64,000 nt of DNA from Planctomycetota bacterium (GTDB lineage Bacteria; Planctomycetota; Phycisphaerae; Phycisphaerales; SM1A02). Below the pieces are notes generated by a model. It had not been told where the DNA came from. It ran no database searches and saw nothing but the letters and a program-made list of their open reading frames with translations. This document shows positions 1 through 8,633 of this stretch, piece by piece (within the stretch, counting starts at the first letter, position 1; each line of letters opens with the position of its first letter). The position numbers and the translations under genes are program-made. The stretch covers positions 62,001 through 126,000 of the forward strand of contig JAIOPG010000006.1 of NCBI GenBank assembly GCA_021414025.1, read 5' to 3'.

Positions 1-25
1 TCAAAGCTTGTTTGGAGCAATCGCC

Positions 26-1252
26 ATGGCCAAGGAAAATTTCAATCGCACGAAACCACACGTCAACGTCGGCACGATCGGACACGTCGATCACGGCAAG
101 ACCACACTGACCGCTGCCATCACCGCCGTCCAGGCGGCGAAGGGGCTGAGCAAGGCCGTCGCGTATGACGCGGTCGCCAAGGCCAGCGAAAGCGAAGGCC
201 GCCGCGATCCGACCAAGATCGTGACGATCGCCACCAGCCACGTCGAGTACGAGACCAAGACCCGGCATTACGCCCACGTCGACTGCCCAGGCCACGCCGA
301 TTATGTGAAGAACATGATCACCGGCGCCGCCCAGATGGACGGCGCGATCCTGGTGGTCAGCGCCTACGACGGCCCCATGCCCCAGACCAAGGAGCACATC
401 CTTCTGGCCCGCCAGGTCGGCGTTCCCGCCCTCGTGGTGTTCCTCAACAAGTGCGACCTCGTCGACGACAAGGAGCTCCTCGAGCTCGTCGAGATGGAAG
501 TCCGCGAGTTGCTCACCAAGTACGGCTTCCCCGGCGACAAGATTCCGATCATCCGCGGCACCGCCATCCAGGCGCTGAACAACCCGAATGACGCCGAGAA
601 GACCAAGTGCATCACCGAGCTGATGGACGCGATCGACAAGTACATTCCGGAGCCCGTCCGCGAGACCGACAAGCCCTTCATGATGAGCGTCGAAGACGTC
701 TTCAGCATCAAGGGCCGCGGCACCGTGGCCACCGGCCGCATCGAGCGCGGCATCGTGAAGGTGAACGACGAAGTCGAAATCGTCGGTCTCCGTCCCGAGT
801 CCCGCAAGACCATCGTGACCGGCGTCGAGATGTTCCAGAAGACCCTCGATGAAGGCCGCGCCGGCGACAACGTCGGCTGCCTGCTTCGTGGCGTCGAAAA
901 GGCCGACGTGGAGCGCGGACAGGTGCTCTGCAAGCCGGGCACCATCAAGCCGCACACCAAGTTCGAGGCCCAGGTCTATGTGCTCAAGAAGGAGGAGGGT
1001 GGACGCTCCACTTCCTTCATCTCCGGCTACAAGCCTCAGTTCTACTTCCGCACCTCCGACATCACCGGCCGCATCGAGCTGATCAAGGATGGCGTGGATT
1101 CCAAGGACCTGATGTGCATGCCCGGCGACGACATCACCATGCGCGTCGACCTTGAAGGCAAGGGCGTGGCCATGGAAGTCGGAACGCGTTTCGCGGTTCG
1201 TGAAGGCGGCCGAACCGTGGGTTCGGGAGTCTGCACGAAGATCAATCTGTGA
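26..1252 (+). CDS. tuf: Translation elongation factor Tu
   Basis: GTPase that delivers aminoacyl-tRNA to the ribosome in the cytoplasm. The 408-aa product has the P-loop GHVDHGKT (residues 19-26), DCPGH (87-91) and NKCD (141-144), followed by intact domains 2 and 3 ending in the usual [10 protein letters not shown] stretch. The ATG at 26 is chosen over an in-frame TTG at 8 because GGAG lies 8 nt before it and [12 protein letters not shown] is the normal EF-Tu N-terminus. Oddity: the switch I segment (about 54-70) reads [14 protein letters not shown] where nearly all EF-Tu have ARGITINT. The Mg-coordinating Thr is kept (T67) but the Arg-Gly before it is gone and there are about five extra residues. 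It heads the tuf-rpmG-tRNA-Trp-secE-nusG group. Confidence 0.97.
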   Translation: MAKENFNRTKPHVNVGTIGHVDHGKTTLTAAITAVQAAKGLSKAVAYDAVAKASESEGRRDPTKIVTIATSHVEYETKTRHYAHVDCPGHADYVKNMITGAAQMDGAILVVSAYDGPMPQTKEHILLARQVGVPALVVFLNKCDLVDDKELLELVEMEVRELLTKYGFPGDKIPIIRGTAIQALNNPNDAEKTKCITELMDAIDKYIPEPVRETDKPFMMSVEDVFSIKGRGTVATGRIERGIVKVNDEVEIVGLRPESRKTIVTGVEMFQKTLDEGRAGDNVGCLLRGVEKADVERGQVLCKPGTIKPHTKFEAQVYVLKKEEGGRSTSFISGYKPQFYFRTSDITGRIELIKDGVDSKDLMCMPGDDITMRVDLEGKGVAMEVGTRFAVREGGRTVGSGVCTKINL

Positions 1253-1336
1253 GTTTCATCCCGTCCGGTCCCGGCGGCTCTTTGAGCCGACCGGGGCGGG
1301 CGGGATTCATCAAGGGCCTCAGGCCTGGAGTTTGTC

Positions 1337-1516
1337 ATGGCAAAGAAATCACTCGACCGCGAATACGTCTGGCTGCAGTGCTCCGAAACGGGCGATCTCA
1401 ACTATCGCACGGAAATCCGCGTGAAGGGCGGCATTTCGGAGAGGGTGAAGGAGGGCTTCAAGAAGTTCTCGCCGCGCCTCCGCAAGCACACGCTTCACAA
1501 GATCAAGCGCAAGTAA
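1337..1516 (+). CDS. rpmG: 50S ribosomal protein L33
   Basis: Small large-subunit ribosomal protein of 59 aa, beginning MAKKSLDREYVWLQCSETGD and ending RKHTLHKIKRK, both hallmarks of L33. GGAG lies 6 nt before the ATG. The family's zinc form has two CxxC pairs. Here only one Cys (C15) remains, and the C-terminal pair is replaced (FSPRLRKH instead of YCPRCRKH), so this is a zinc-free L33. It sits between tuf and tRNA-Trp, the order found in many bacteria. Confidence 0.93.
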   Translation: MAKKSLDREYVWLQCSETGDLNYRTEIRVKGGISERVKEGFKKFSPRLRKHTLHKIKRK

Positions 1517-1542
1517 GGGTCCCAAGCCCTGCTGACGCATAG

Positions 1543-1615
1543 ACGCCGGTAGCTCAGCTGGTAGAGCAGCGGATTCCAAATCCGCAGGTCGCGGGTTCGA
1601 TCCCCTCCCGGCGTG
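1543..1615 (+). tRNA. trnW: tRNA-Trp (CCA anticodon)
   Basis: Full cloverleaf: acceptor ACGCCGG (1543-1549) pairs with CCGGCGT (1608-1614), D-stem GCTC/GAGC, anticodon stem GCGGA/TCCGC with loop TTCCAAA (anticodon CCA, 1576-1578), and T-loop TTCGATC. The T-stem has one C-U mismatch (1592 with 1606). The 3' CCA is not encoded. It lies between rpmG and secE, the usual place for this tRNA. Confidence 0.95.
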
Positions 1616-1722
1616 TTGAGAGCAGTGGTGGGTCGTTCCAAGGCTCCAGTGTCCGCTCCGTTGTTCCGCCTCGTTCGTCGTCGGCCTCCGCCGCAATCGC
1701 TCCGCATCGCTGAAAGTTCATC

Positions 1723-2133
1723 ATGGCAAGTGCAATTCGAAAATTCGGTCAGGGCTACTGGACACGAGTGATGTCCGTGGTGGGTTTCGGTCTGGTGGGC
1801 GTGCTGGGCGCCATCTGGATCTGGCGCATGCTGGAGACCGTCAACGTCGGCTTCCCCTCCGTCTACCTGGCCAGCGGCGCGGCGACGCTCTTCCTGGCCC
1901 TCGTCGGCTCGCTCATCTGGTGGTACGTGGGCTGGAACTCGCGCAGCGTGGACTTCCTGGTGGCCACCGAGGGCGAGATGAAGAAGGTGAACTGGTCCAC
2001 GCGGCACGAGCTCGTGGGCAGCACCGTGGTGGTGATCGCCGTGGTCATCATCATCTCGCTGTTCTGCTGGATGTTTGACTTTTTCTTTTCCACCCTGTTC
2101 GTCTGGATGAAAGTTTTGGACATGAGGAGTTGA
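1723..2133 (+). CDS. secE: Preprotein translocase subunit SecE
   Basis: Inner-membrane subunit of the SecYEG translocon. At 136 aa it is longer than minimal SecE: two N-terminal membrane segments (about residues 17-36 and 44-66) precede the conserved SecE core, a short amphipathic helix with the signature EGEMKKVNW followed by a C-terminal membrane segment (about 104-128). The extra N-terminal helices resemble the three-helix enterobacterial form. It lies directly upstream of nusG (stop and start are 5 nt apart), so the two are co-transcribed. No clear Shine-Dalgarno sequence precedes the ATG. Confidence 0.9.
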   Translation: MASAIRKFGQGYWTRVMSVVGFGLVGVLGAIWIWRMLETVNVGFPSVYLASGAATLFLALVGSLIWWYVGWNSRSVDFLVATEGEMKKVNWSTRHELVGSTVVVIAVVIIISLFCWMFDFFFSTLFVWMKVLDMRS

Positions 2134-2138
2134 TCGAC

Positions 2139-2960
2139 ATGCTCTCTGAAGAACCGACAAAGAACGACCATCACGCCGAGGACGCGGGCGACGCGCCGGC
2201 CAAGACCAAGAACCTCTCCGCCGGGCTCGGCGCGCTGCGCAGCAGCGGCCCGCTCAAGGGCGGCGTGGCCACCAGCCGCGCCTTCGAGGCGGCTTCCACC
2301 AAGAACCGCGACAAGGCCGTGCCGCACATCGCCCCGCCGACCCCCTCCGCCGAGGAGGCTTCCGCGACTCCGGTCGACCCCGACTCCGAGCTGCCGATGT
2401 ATCGCGACGGCATGGACTGGTTCGTGCTCCGCGTCGCCAGCAACAAGGAGAACTCCGTGCAGTCCACGCTGGAGCGCAAGGTCCAGATCGAAGGCATGAA
2501 GCACCTGGTCGGCCGCATCATGGTGCCGACCGAGAAGACCAAGACCATCAAGGCCGGCAAGCAGCGGGTCACCGAAACCAAGCTCTATCCCGGCTACGTC
2601 TTCGTGGAAATGAAGCTGGAGCCGGACGGCCGCATTCCGCAGGATGTCTTCTTCCTCATCAAGGAGACCACCGGCGTGGGCGATTTCGTCGGCACCGCCG
2701 GACGGCCGACGCCGATGGCGCCGCCCGAGGTCGAGAAGATGCTCTTCGACAGCAAGAAGCCCGACGAGTCGCCGACAGTCCGCATGGAGTTCGTCAAGGG
2801 CGACGCGGTCATCATCAAGGAAGGCCCATTCCAGAACTACGAGGGAACGGTCGACGAGACCCTGCCCGACAAGGGCCTGGTTCGCGTGTTGGTTACCATC
2901 TTCGGCCGGCAGGCTCCTGTTGAGCTTGAATACTGGCAGATCGCCAAGGCCGAAAAATAA
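2139..2960 (+). CDS. nusG: Transcription termination/antitermination protein NusG
   Basis: Binds RNA polymerase and couples it to Rho or the ribosome. The ATG at 2139 is preferred over an in-frame TTG at 2130 because GAGGAG lies 9 nt upstream of it. The 273-aa protein has a low-complexity N-terminal extension of about 90 residues rich in Ala, Lys and Asp, then the NGN domain (from DWFVLRVASNKE, about 93-205, with LYPGYVFV) and a C-terminal KOW domain (about 215-265, with GPFQNYEGTV). Bacterial NusG is usually near 180 aa. In most bacteria rplK-rplA-rplJ-rplL-rpoB-rpoC follow, but here an unrelated lipoprotein gene does. Confidence 0.94.
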   Translation: MLSEEPTKNDHHAEDAGDAPAKTKNLSAGLGALRSSGPLKGGVATSRAFEAASTKNRDKAVPHIAPPTPSAEEASATPVDPDSELPMYRDGMDWFVLRVASNKENSVQSTLERKVQIEGMKHLVGRIMVPTEKTKTIKAGKQRVTETKLYPGYVFVEMKLEPDGRIPQDVFFLIKETTGVGDFVGTAGRPTPMAPPEVEKMLFDSKKPDESPTVRMEFVKGDAVIIKEGPFQNYEGTVDETLPDKGLVRVLVTIFGRQAPVELEYWQIAKAEK

Positions 2961-2979
2961 TCGGCCGGGAGTCCTCCCT

Positions 2980-3564
2980 ATGCAACGAATCGCATCACCG
3001 CTTGTGCTCGCCCTGAGTCTGATCGCGGCGCTGGCCGGCTGCACGGCCGGCGCGACTTATCCGCCCACCGCGGGCAAGACCGTGCTGTCACCCTCCACGC
3101 CGCCCTGTCCGCAGATCATGGCCAGCGGCATGCGCTACGCGCAGCAGCGTCTGGCTCCGGCCGGCGAGGTCCTGGTCTTCAATCTTCCGCCGCAGACGCC
3201 AGAGGGCGTGTGGCTGGACATCGGCAAGCGGCTCGGCGAGGGCGCCCGCCCCATGACGGAGAACGACAAGGTCGGCATGACCCTGCAGCAGGCCCGCCTC
3301 AACGGCAGCAGCGCCGAGGTGGACGTGGTCTACGTCACCACCGAGGGCGTGTGGCAGATGGCCACCGTGCATCTGGACGGCTACTTCGGCGCGGAGTTCC
3401 GACCGGCCTTCGTGCAGCGCTGGCTGATCCCAGTGGAGAAGCCCTCGTTCAATCCTCCGCTGACCGGCATCATCTTTGATGCACCGGAAGCCCCGGCCCC
3501 ATCGCCGATCATTCCCAGCACGCCGACCGGCGATGCGCAGAAGACCGCGGCGTCGCAGCACTGA
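2980..3564 (+). CDS. Putative lipoprotein of unknown function
   Basis: The 194-aa product starts with a lipoprotein signal (MQRIASPLVLALSLIAALAG then Cys, a good LAGC lipobox), so it is probably lipid-anchored on the periplasmic side. The mature part has a globular stretch of about 130 residues with alternating hydrophobic strands (VDVVYVTTEGVWQMATVHL) and a Pro/Ala-rich tail. I do not recognise the family. GGGAG lies 8 nt before the ATG. It follows nusG by 19 nt and may be in the same transcript. Confidence 0.7.
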   Translation: MQRIASPLVLALSLIAALAGCTAGATYPPTAGKTVLSPSTPPCPQIMASGMRYAQQRLAPAGEVLVFNLPPQTPEGVWLDIGKRLGEGARPMTENDKVGMTLQQARLNGSSAEVDVVYVTTEGVWQMATVHLDGYFGAEFRPAFVQRWLIPVEKPSFNPPLTGIIFDAPEAPAPSPIIPSTPTGDAQKTAASQH

Positions 3565-3632
3565 CCGAATTTTGAGCCGGCGCGAGGCATCCAAGTGACG
3601 GCCATTCACGGTGCGTTCCGCGGGGTGTCCAA

Positions 3633-4544
3633 ATGACTTCCATTCATGGCGCCATCCGCGAGGCCGCCCGCGACATCAAGTTGCATCACAGCGTTTTCGC
3701 CCTGCCATTCGCCCTGCTGGCGGCCTGCATCGCGGCGCGCACCCCTTCGGGGATTGCCTGGGATCAATTCGCCATTCTGCTCGCCCTGGTCTGCGTCGCC
3801 ATGATTGCGGCGCGGACGACGGCCATGCTCGCCAACCGGATCGCCGACGCGGGGATCGACGCGCGGAATCCGCGCACCTCGGGGCGGGCGATTCCGTCGG
3901 GGCGGCTGCTGCTGGCGCAGGCCAAGCTCATGGCGGCGGCGTCGGCGCTGCTTTTCTTCGCCGCGTGCGGCGCCTTCGGCGTGCTGCGCGGCAATTGGTG
4001 GCCGCTCATGCTCTCGGTGCCTGTGCTGGCGTGGCTGGTCGCCTACCCGTTGGTCAAGCGCGTCTCGTGGATGTGCCACGTGTGGCTCGGCCTGAGCCTG
4101 GCCATGAGCGCGCCCGCGGCGGCGCTGGCGGTGCGACCCGAGGGCGCCCTGCAGCCGGTGATGTGGTGGCTGGCGGGGATGATCCTGCTGTGGGTCGCGG
4201 GCTTCGATGTGATCTACGCCCTGCAGGATGTGGACATCGACCGCCGCGACAAGCTGCACAGCATGCCTGCGGACCTGGGCGAGGGCCGCGCAATGATGGT
4301 GTCGCGACTCATGCATGGCGGCGCCGTGGCCTGCCTCGTCGCGGCGCAGCTTTCGTGTCCCGCTCTGGGTCGGCCCTTTCAAATCGCCATCGCCCTGGCC
4401 GCGGGCGTGCTGCTGGCCGAGCATCTGACGGTGCGCCGCTGGGGCACCACGCGGATGGCGCTCACCTTCTTCACGCTCAACGGGGTCGTGAGCCTCATGC
4501 TCGGCGGCGCCGGCATCCTCGGCTTGTGGATGGCCGCCTCGTAG
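3633..4544 (+). CDS. UbiA-family prenyltransferase (possibly menaquinone MqnP)
   Basis: Integral membrane prenyltransferase that joins a polyprenyl diphosphate to an aromatic ring. The 303-aa protein has about eight hydrophobic segments and both Asp-rich motifs of the family: NRIADAGID (NxxxDxxxD, about residues 68-76) and YALQDVDID (about 195-203), which bind Mg-diphosphate. A UbiX-type flavin prenyltransferase is encoded at 7966-8580, and the UbiA-like/UbiX pair is typical of futalosine-menaquinone bacteria, so an MqnP role is likely but inferred. Other UbiA substrates (heme O, 4-hydroxybenzoate) cannot be excluded. The CHAD gene follows after 9 nt. Confidence 0.82.
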   Translation: MTSIHGAIREAARDIKLHHSVFALPFALLAACIAARTPSGIAWDQFAILLALVCVAMIAARTTAMLANRIADAGIDARNPRTSGRAIPSGRLLLAQAKLMAAASALLFFAACGAFGVLRGNWWPLMLSVPVLAWLVAYPLVKRVSWMCHVWLGLSLAMSAPAAALAVRPEGALQPVMWWLAGMILLWVAGFDVIYALQDVDIDRRDKLHSMPADLGEGRAMMVSRLMHGGAVACLVAAQLSCPALGRPFQIAIALAAGVLLAEHLTVRRWGTTRMALTFFTLNGVVSLMLGGAGILGLWMAAS

Positions 4545-4553
4545 CATGGTCGC

Positions 4554-5450
4554 GTGAAGCGATCCCTTCCATCGCCCGCGGCGCAATTGATGGAGCGACT
4601 ACTGCGCCAGGAGTGCGAATCGCTGCACGGACGGATCGCCCAGGCCCTCGGCGGATCGGCGCGGGATTGCGAGGAGGGAATCCTCGGCTTCCGGCGCTGC
4701 ATCAAGCGGATTCGCTGCGCGCTGCAATTGACCGCGGGGGGAGTGGGTTCAATGCAGCGGAGCGACCTCGATCGCCTCTGGGCGGAGCTCGCGCGCAGGC
4801 TCGGAGTTTTCCGCGACAGCGACGCGCAGCAGGCCAAGGTCGGACAATTGATCGAGCGTCTGCCGCCGCACGTGCGCGAAGAAGTCCGCCAGGCGTGGAG
4901 CGCCGCGATTACGGAGCCATGTGTCGCGTCGTCCGACGCCGATCGCAAGGAAGTGCTCCGGAGCCTTGAGGCGGACACCGAGCGGGCGATCGCCCTCACC
5001 GAAGCTCTGAGCTTGGGCGACCTCACGCCCAGCCTCCTCGCCGGATCGGTGCGGCACATCTGGAGGCGAGCCCGCGTCCAGTCGGGGAAGTCCTGGGCCG
5101 GCCGAAGCGAGGCCTGGCTGCATTCCCTGCGCAAGAAAGTCCAGCACACGCACATCGCCTTCCGGCTGCTGCGGGGGAGAACGGGCGAGCGCGGCTTGAA
5201 GCTGGAAAAGGGGTTCGACGCCGCCGCAAAATCCATGGGCGAACTCCGCGACCTCTCGATGCTCCGCCGCCGCTTCGCCGCGATGGAATTGACGCGCCCG
5301 CTCCCACCGGCCCTGGCACTCCTGCGAACCGAGGCGCTGCGAACCGAGCTCGAATCCGTGAAGGAAGCCCGAAAGCAGGTTCAAAAAGCCTTCAAGTCCG
5401 GCATGGCCCGCGTGCTCCGCGAGATCGAAGTCCAATCCGGCTCGATGTGA
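4554..5450 (+). CDS. CHAD domain protein
   Basis: The 298-aa, mostly helical and Arg-rich protein matches the CHAD layout: two four-helix halves, with FRRCIKRIRCALQL in the first (about residues 42-56) and WLHSLRKKVQHTHIAFRLLRG in the second, where the conserved His and basic residues lie. CHAD domains bind inorganic polyphosphate and often accompany polyphosphate enzymes, but no ppk or CYTH gene lies nearby. The start is a GTG 9 nt after the UbiA stop, so the pair may be co-transcribed. Proposed role: a polyphosphate-binding protein. Confidence 0.75.
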   Translation: MKRSLPSPAAQLMERLLRQECESLHGRIAQALGGSARDCEEGILGFRRCIKRIRCALQLTAGGVGSMQRSDLDRLWAELARRLGVFRDSDAQQAKVGQLIERLPPHVREEVRQAWSAAITEPCVASSDADRKEVLRSLEADTERAIALTEALSLGDLTPSLLAGSVRHIWRRARVQSGKSWAGRSEAWLHSLRKKVQHTHIAFRLLRGRTGERGLKLEKGFDAAAKSMGELRDLSMLRRRFAAMELTRPLPPALALLRTEALRTELESVKEARKQVQKAFKSGMARVLREIEVQSGSM

Positions 5451-5481
5451 CGGCGGCGTGTTACCTTCGCGTCCAGACCCC

Positions 5482-7035
5482 ATGAACCAAGCCGCCAAAA
5501 ACCAGAACGCCAAAGTGCAGACCGCCATCACCCCCACCCGCGAGCAGAACTACGCCGAGTGGTACCAACAGGTGGTGAAGGCCGCCGACCTGGCCGAGAC
5601 CAGCGCGGTGCGCGGATGCATGGTGATCAAGCCCTGGGGCTACGCCATGTGGGAAAATATCCAGCGCACGCTGGACCGCATGTTCAAGGCCACCGGCCAC
5701 AAGAACGCCTACTTCCCGCTCTTCATTCCGCTCTCCTTCCTGCAGAAGGAGGCCACCCACGTCGATGGCTTCGCCAAGGAGTGCGCCGTGGTCACCCACC
5801 ACCGCCTGCAGATGAAGGATGGCAAGCTGGTCCCCGCGGGCGAGCTTGAGGAGCCCCTGGTCGTGCGTCCGACCAGCGAAACAATCATCGGCGCCAGCTT
5901 CTCCAAATGGGTGCAGAGCTACCGCGATCTGCCGCTGCTGATCAACCAATGGGCGAACATCGTGCGCTGGGAGATGCGCACGCGGCTCTTCCTGCGCACC
6001 ACCGAGTTCCTCTGGCAGGAGGGCCACACCGCCCACGCCACCGAGGCCGAGGCCGTCGAGGAGACCATGAAGATGCTCGGCGTCTACGCCGACTTCGCCG
6101 AGAATTGGATGGCGATGCCCGTGATCACGGGTCGCAAGACCGATGGGGAGCGCTTCCCCGGCGCGGTCGACACCTACGCCATCGAGTCCATGATGCAGGA
6201 CCGCAAGGCGCTGCAGGCGGGAACCAGCCATTTCCTCGGGCAGAACTTCGCCAAGGCAAGCGAGATCAAGTACCTCGACCAGGCAGGACAGCTGCAGCAC
6301 GCCTGGACCACCAGCTGGGGGGTGAGCACGCGGCTCATCGGCGGTCTGATCATGTCGCACTCCGACGACGATGGCCTGATCGTGCCGCCGCGCCTGGCCC
6401 CCACGCATTTCGTGATCCTTCCCATTTCGCCCAAGCCCGAGACGCAGGCTGCGGTGCTCGAGGCCTGCCGCAAGCTCGCGGCGCGCCTGTCGGAGATCCC
6501 CTACGCCGGCCGCACGATTGAGGTGGAGGTCGACACTCGCGACATGCGCGGCGGCGACAAGATGTGGAGCTGGGTGAAGAAGGGTGTGCCCGTGCGCATC
6601 GAGGTCGGCCCGCGCGATCTGGAGCAGGGGGTGGTCAGCCTCTCGCGGCGCGACCGCGGCGTGAAGGAGCGGGAAAGCATCGCCCCCGACGCTGTGGTCG
6701 CCGGTGCCGTGAAGCTGCTCGAAGAGATCCAGTCGGGCATGCTGGCCAAGGCCCGGGCTTTTCGCGAGGCCCACACCCGCAAGATCGACGATCCCGGCGA
6801 ATTCCGCGCCTTCTTCACCCCCAAGAAAGAGGAGAGCGACAACGCCCCCACGGAGATCCACGGCGGCTTTGCCAGTTGCCGCTTCGCCATGGACGTGGCG
6901 GCCGAGGAGAAGCTCAAGAACGAGATGGGGGTCACGGTCCGCGTAGTGCCGCTGGACCACGAGAAGGATCCCGGCCCCTGCATCCTCACGGGGAAGCCCG
7001 CCGAGCGGCGGGTGATCTTCGCCAAGTCCTATTGA
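5482..7035 (+). CDS. proS: Prolyl-tRNA synthetase, archaeal/eukaryal type
   Basis: Class II synthetase that charges tRNA-Pro. The 517-aa protein lacks the bacterial editing (INS) insertion between motifs 2 and 3 and ends in Tyr (IFAKSY), features of the archaeal/eukaryal (type 3) ProRS. Visible elements are the class II catalytic stretch RPTSETIIG, motif 2 (NIVRWEMRTRLFLRTTEF), the WQEGHTAHAT stretch, the anticodon-binding domain (from about 300) and the C-terminal zinc-like domain. The ATG at 5482 is chosen over a GTG at 5458 because family members start near this point. A TACCTT hexamer at 5462-5467 could be its -10. Confidence 0.96.
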   Translation: MNQAAKNQNAKVQTAITPTREQNYAEWYQQVVKAADLAETSAVRGCMVIKPWGYAMWENIQRTLDRMFKATGHKNAYFPLFIPLSFLQKEATHVDGFAKECAVVTHHRLQMKDGKLVPAGELEEPLVVRPTSETIIGASFSKWVQSYRDLPLLINQWANIVRWEMRTRLFLRTTEFLWQEGHTAHATEAEAVEETMKMLGVYADFAENWMAMPVITGRKTDGERFPGAVDTYAIESMMQDRKALQAGTSHFLGQNFAKASEIKYLDQAGQLQHAWTTSWGVSTRLIGGLIMSHSDDDGLIVPPRLAPTHFVILPISPKPETQAAVLEACRKLAARLSEIPYAGRTIEVEVDTRDMRGGDKMWSWVKKGVPVRIEVGPRDLEQGVVSLSRRDRGVKERESIAPDAVVAGAVKLLEEIQSGMLAKARAFREAHTRKIDDPGEFRAFFTPKKEESDNAPTEIHGGFASCRFAMDVAAEEKLKNEMGVTVRVVPLDHEKDPGPCILTGKPAERRVIFAKSY

Positions 7036-7198
7036 CCGATAAGGCTGTTTTTCAGGGCTTTTGAGCCCATCGCGCCGGGCATTTTCCTGTTGTTTCGCGG
7101 GAAATTGTGGAACCGTGCTTGCTTCCCATGCGGAAGACTCCATGCTGCAAAGCATCAGTCATTTCGGCTGACAGTTGAGGTTGAGGGAAAGGGAAAAT

Positions 7199-7858
7199 AT
7201 GAAAATTCGTTGTCTTTCATTCTTTGCCATTGGGGCGATCACATTGGCCGCGAACGCGGGCCTGGTGAATCCCTTGATCCCCGCCTGGCGCGGCACCGCC
7301 AACACCACCTACATGGGTTGGGAAAATTTCACCGCCGCCTACGGAGGAGCGAACCTTCCGGACGCACCCTTGAGCGCAAACCTCGGTGGACTCTACAACT
7401 TCGGTTTCGGCTCCACGATCAACGGATCCAACAACATCGTCGGCAACACCAGCCCGCTCTTCATCACCATGATCGGCGGCATCATCTTCCCGCAGAATCC
7501 TGTGGAAGTGGTGCTGAACATTGCCGCCCAGGGACCGGTGATCAACCTGGCGACCGTGAAGCTCTCCTTCTACGACAATTTGGGAAATTTCGTCCAGTTG
7601 AATCCCAATTTGACCGATATTCGGTTCGACGCTCCATTTCCTGGAGGTCGTGATCAAACGCTCGCTTTCACTTGGAATCTTCCAGCAAACCTGATCGCCG
7701 CTACGCAGTGGCAAATCAATTATTCCAGCTCCGGTGTCGGCACTGCGCTCGACGCCGCTTCGCTGGATATGCGTTTCATTCCCGCGCCCGGAGTCATGTC
7801 CGTGCTGGCCATGCTCGGTGGTGGCGGGATGATTTGTGGGAGGCGACGTCGTCTGTAA
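7199..7858 (+). CDS. Secreted protein with PEP-CTERM-like sorting tail
   Basis: The 219-aa protein has an N-terminal signal peptide (MKIRCLSFFAIGAITLAANA), a body of about 165 residues rich in Gly, Asn and beta-prone segments, and a C-terminal tail of IPAPG, a short hydrophobic helix and GRRRRL. This tripartite tail (PAP motif, transmembrane helix, Arg cluster) is the signal recognised by exosortases, and an exosortase gene lies in this window at 54550-55491. It is therefore a likely substrate, cut near PAP and exported to the surface or matrix. The A/G-rich sequence 5' of the ATG (7185-7196) provides the ribosome binding site. It is monocistronic, with a terminator directly downstream. Confidence 0.8.
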   Translation: MKIRCLSFFAIGAITLAANAGLVNPLIPAWRGTANTTYMGWENFTAAYGGANLPDAPLSANLGGLYNFGFGSTINGSNNIVGNTSPLFITMIGGIIFPQNPVEVVLNIAAQGPVINLATVKLSFYDNLGNFVQLNPNLTDIRFDAPFPGGRDQTLAFTWNLPANLIAATQWQINYSSSGVGTALDAASLDMRFIPAPGVMSVLAMLGGGGMICGRRRRL

Positions 7859-7889
7859 AGACGGATCGCCTCACCCACGCCCTTTTTTG

Positions 7890-7932
7890 AGCAGGCGGGT
7901 TCAGACATCTGGGCCCGTCTGCTTGATTTTTA
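7890..7932 (+). terminator. Rho-independent terminator after the PEP-CTERM-like gene
   Basis: AGCAGGCGGG (7890-7899) pairs with CCCGTCTGCT (7914-7923) in a 10-bp stem with one G-T pair. The 14-nt loop and the T-rich run TGATTTTTA complete it. The T run is only on the plus side, so it serves the upstream gene. Confidence 0.8.
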
Positions 7933-7965
7933 GGGTGAAATGATTTTTCAAGCCCGAGGGATTTC

Positions 7966-8580
7966 TCAGGATCGCCGCGACGCCCGGTCGCCGGCCAATT
8001 TCTCGTCCCAGCGCACCGCCAAGTCGTGCGACACGCCCAGCAGATCCATCATCCGCGCCGACATGAAATCCAGCAGGTCATCGATCGACTTGGGATTCAG
8101 GTAGAAGCCGGGCGACAGGGGCAGCACGATTGCCCCGGCCATGGTCGCGGCGCGCATAGCGTCGATCTCGACCAGACTCAGCGGCGTCTCGCGGTGGGCC
8201 AGGACCAGCCGGCGCCGCTCCTTCAGGGTCACCATGGCGGCGCGCTGGAGCTGGTTGTCGGTCATGCCATAGGCGATCTTGGAAAGGGAGTTGCCCGAGC
8301 AGGGGACGACGATCATTCCATCGTGGCGGAAGGATCCGCTGGCCAACGGGCCTCCCAGGTCATTTTCGTTGTGCACGGTCAGCAGCCCCCCGCGGCCGCC
8401 GGTGAGCTGGTCGGGATCGAGCTTCTTGATGCCGACTTCCTCCGCCAGCAGGCGCCGGCCCAGCGCCGAGCAGACCAGGTGAATTTCGCATTCGGCGCGG
8501 GCCAGATGCTCGAGGAGGCGCTGCGCATAGGCGGCTCCGCTGGCGCCTGAAATGCCCACGATGATGATTTTTGATTCCAT
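7966..8580 (-). CDS. ubiX: Flavin prenyltransferase UbiX
   Basis: Makes prenylated FMN, the cofactor of UbiD-type decarboxylases. The 204-aa protein has the family signature at the N-terminus (KIIIVGISGASGAAYAQRLL) and the FMN/DMAP site stretches VVPCSGNSLSKIAYG, LAHRETPLSLVEIDAM and LPLSPGFYLNPKSIDDL. AAGGAT lies about 6 nt before the ATG. It is downstream of metG on the same strand (53 nt gap). With the UbiA-like gene at 3633 it fits menaquinone synthesis, but no UbiD gene is in the window. Confidence 0.93.
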   Translation of the reverse strand: MESKIIIVGISGASGAAYAQRLLEHLARAECEIHLVCSALGRRLLAEEVGIKKLDPDQLTGGRGGLLTVHNENDLGGPLASGSFRHDGMIVVPCSGNSLSKIAYGMTDNQLQRAAMVTLKERRRLVLAHRETPLSLVEIDAMRAATMAGAIVLPLSPGFYLNPKSIDDLLDFMSARMMDLLGVSHDLAVRWDEKLAGDRASRRS

Positions 8581-8633
8581 GTCGATCCTTGCCGCCCGTT
8601 CGGTCTCGGGCGGAGTCAAGGGTAGGCGATGGC

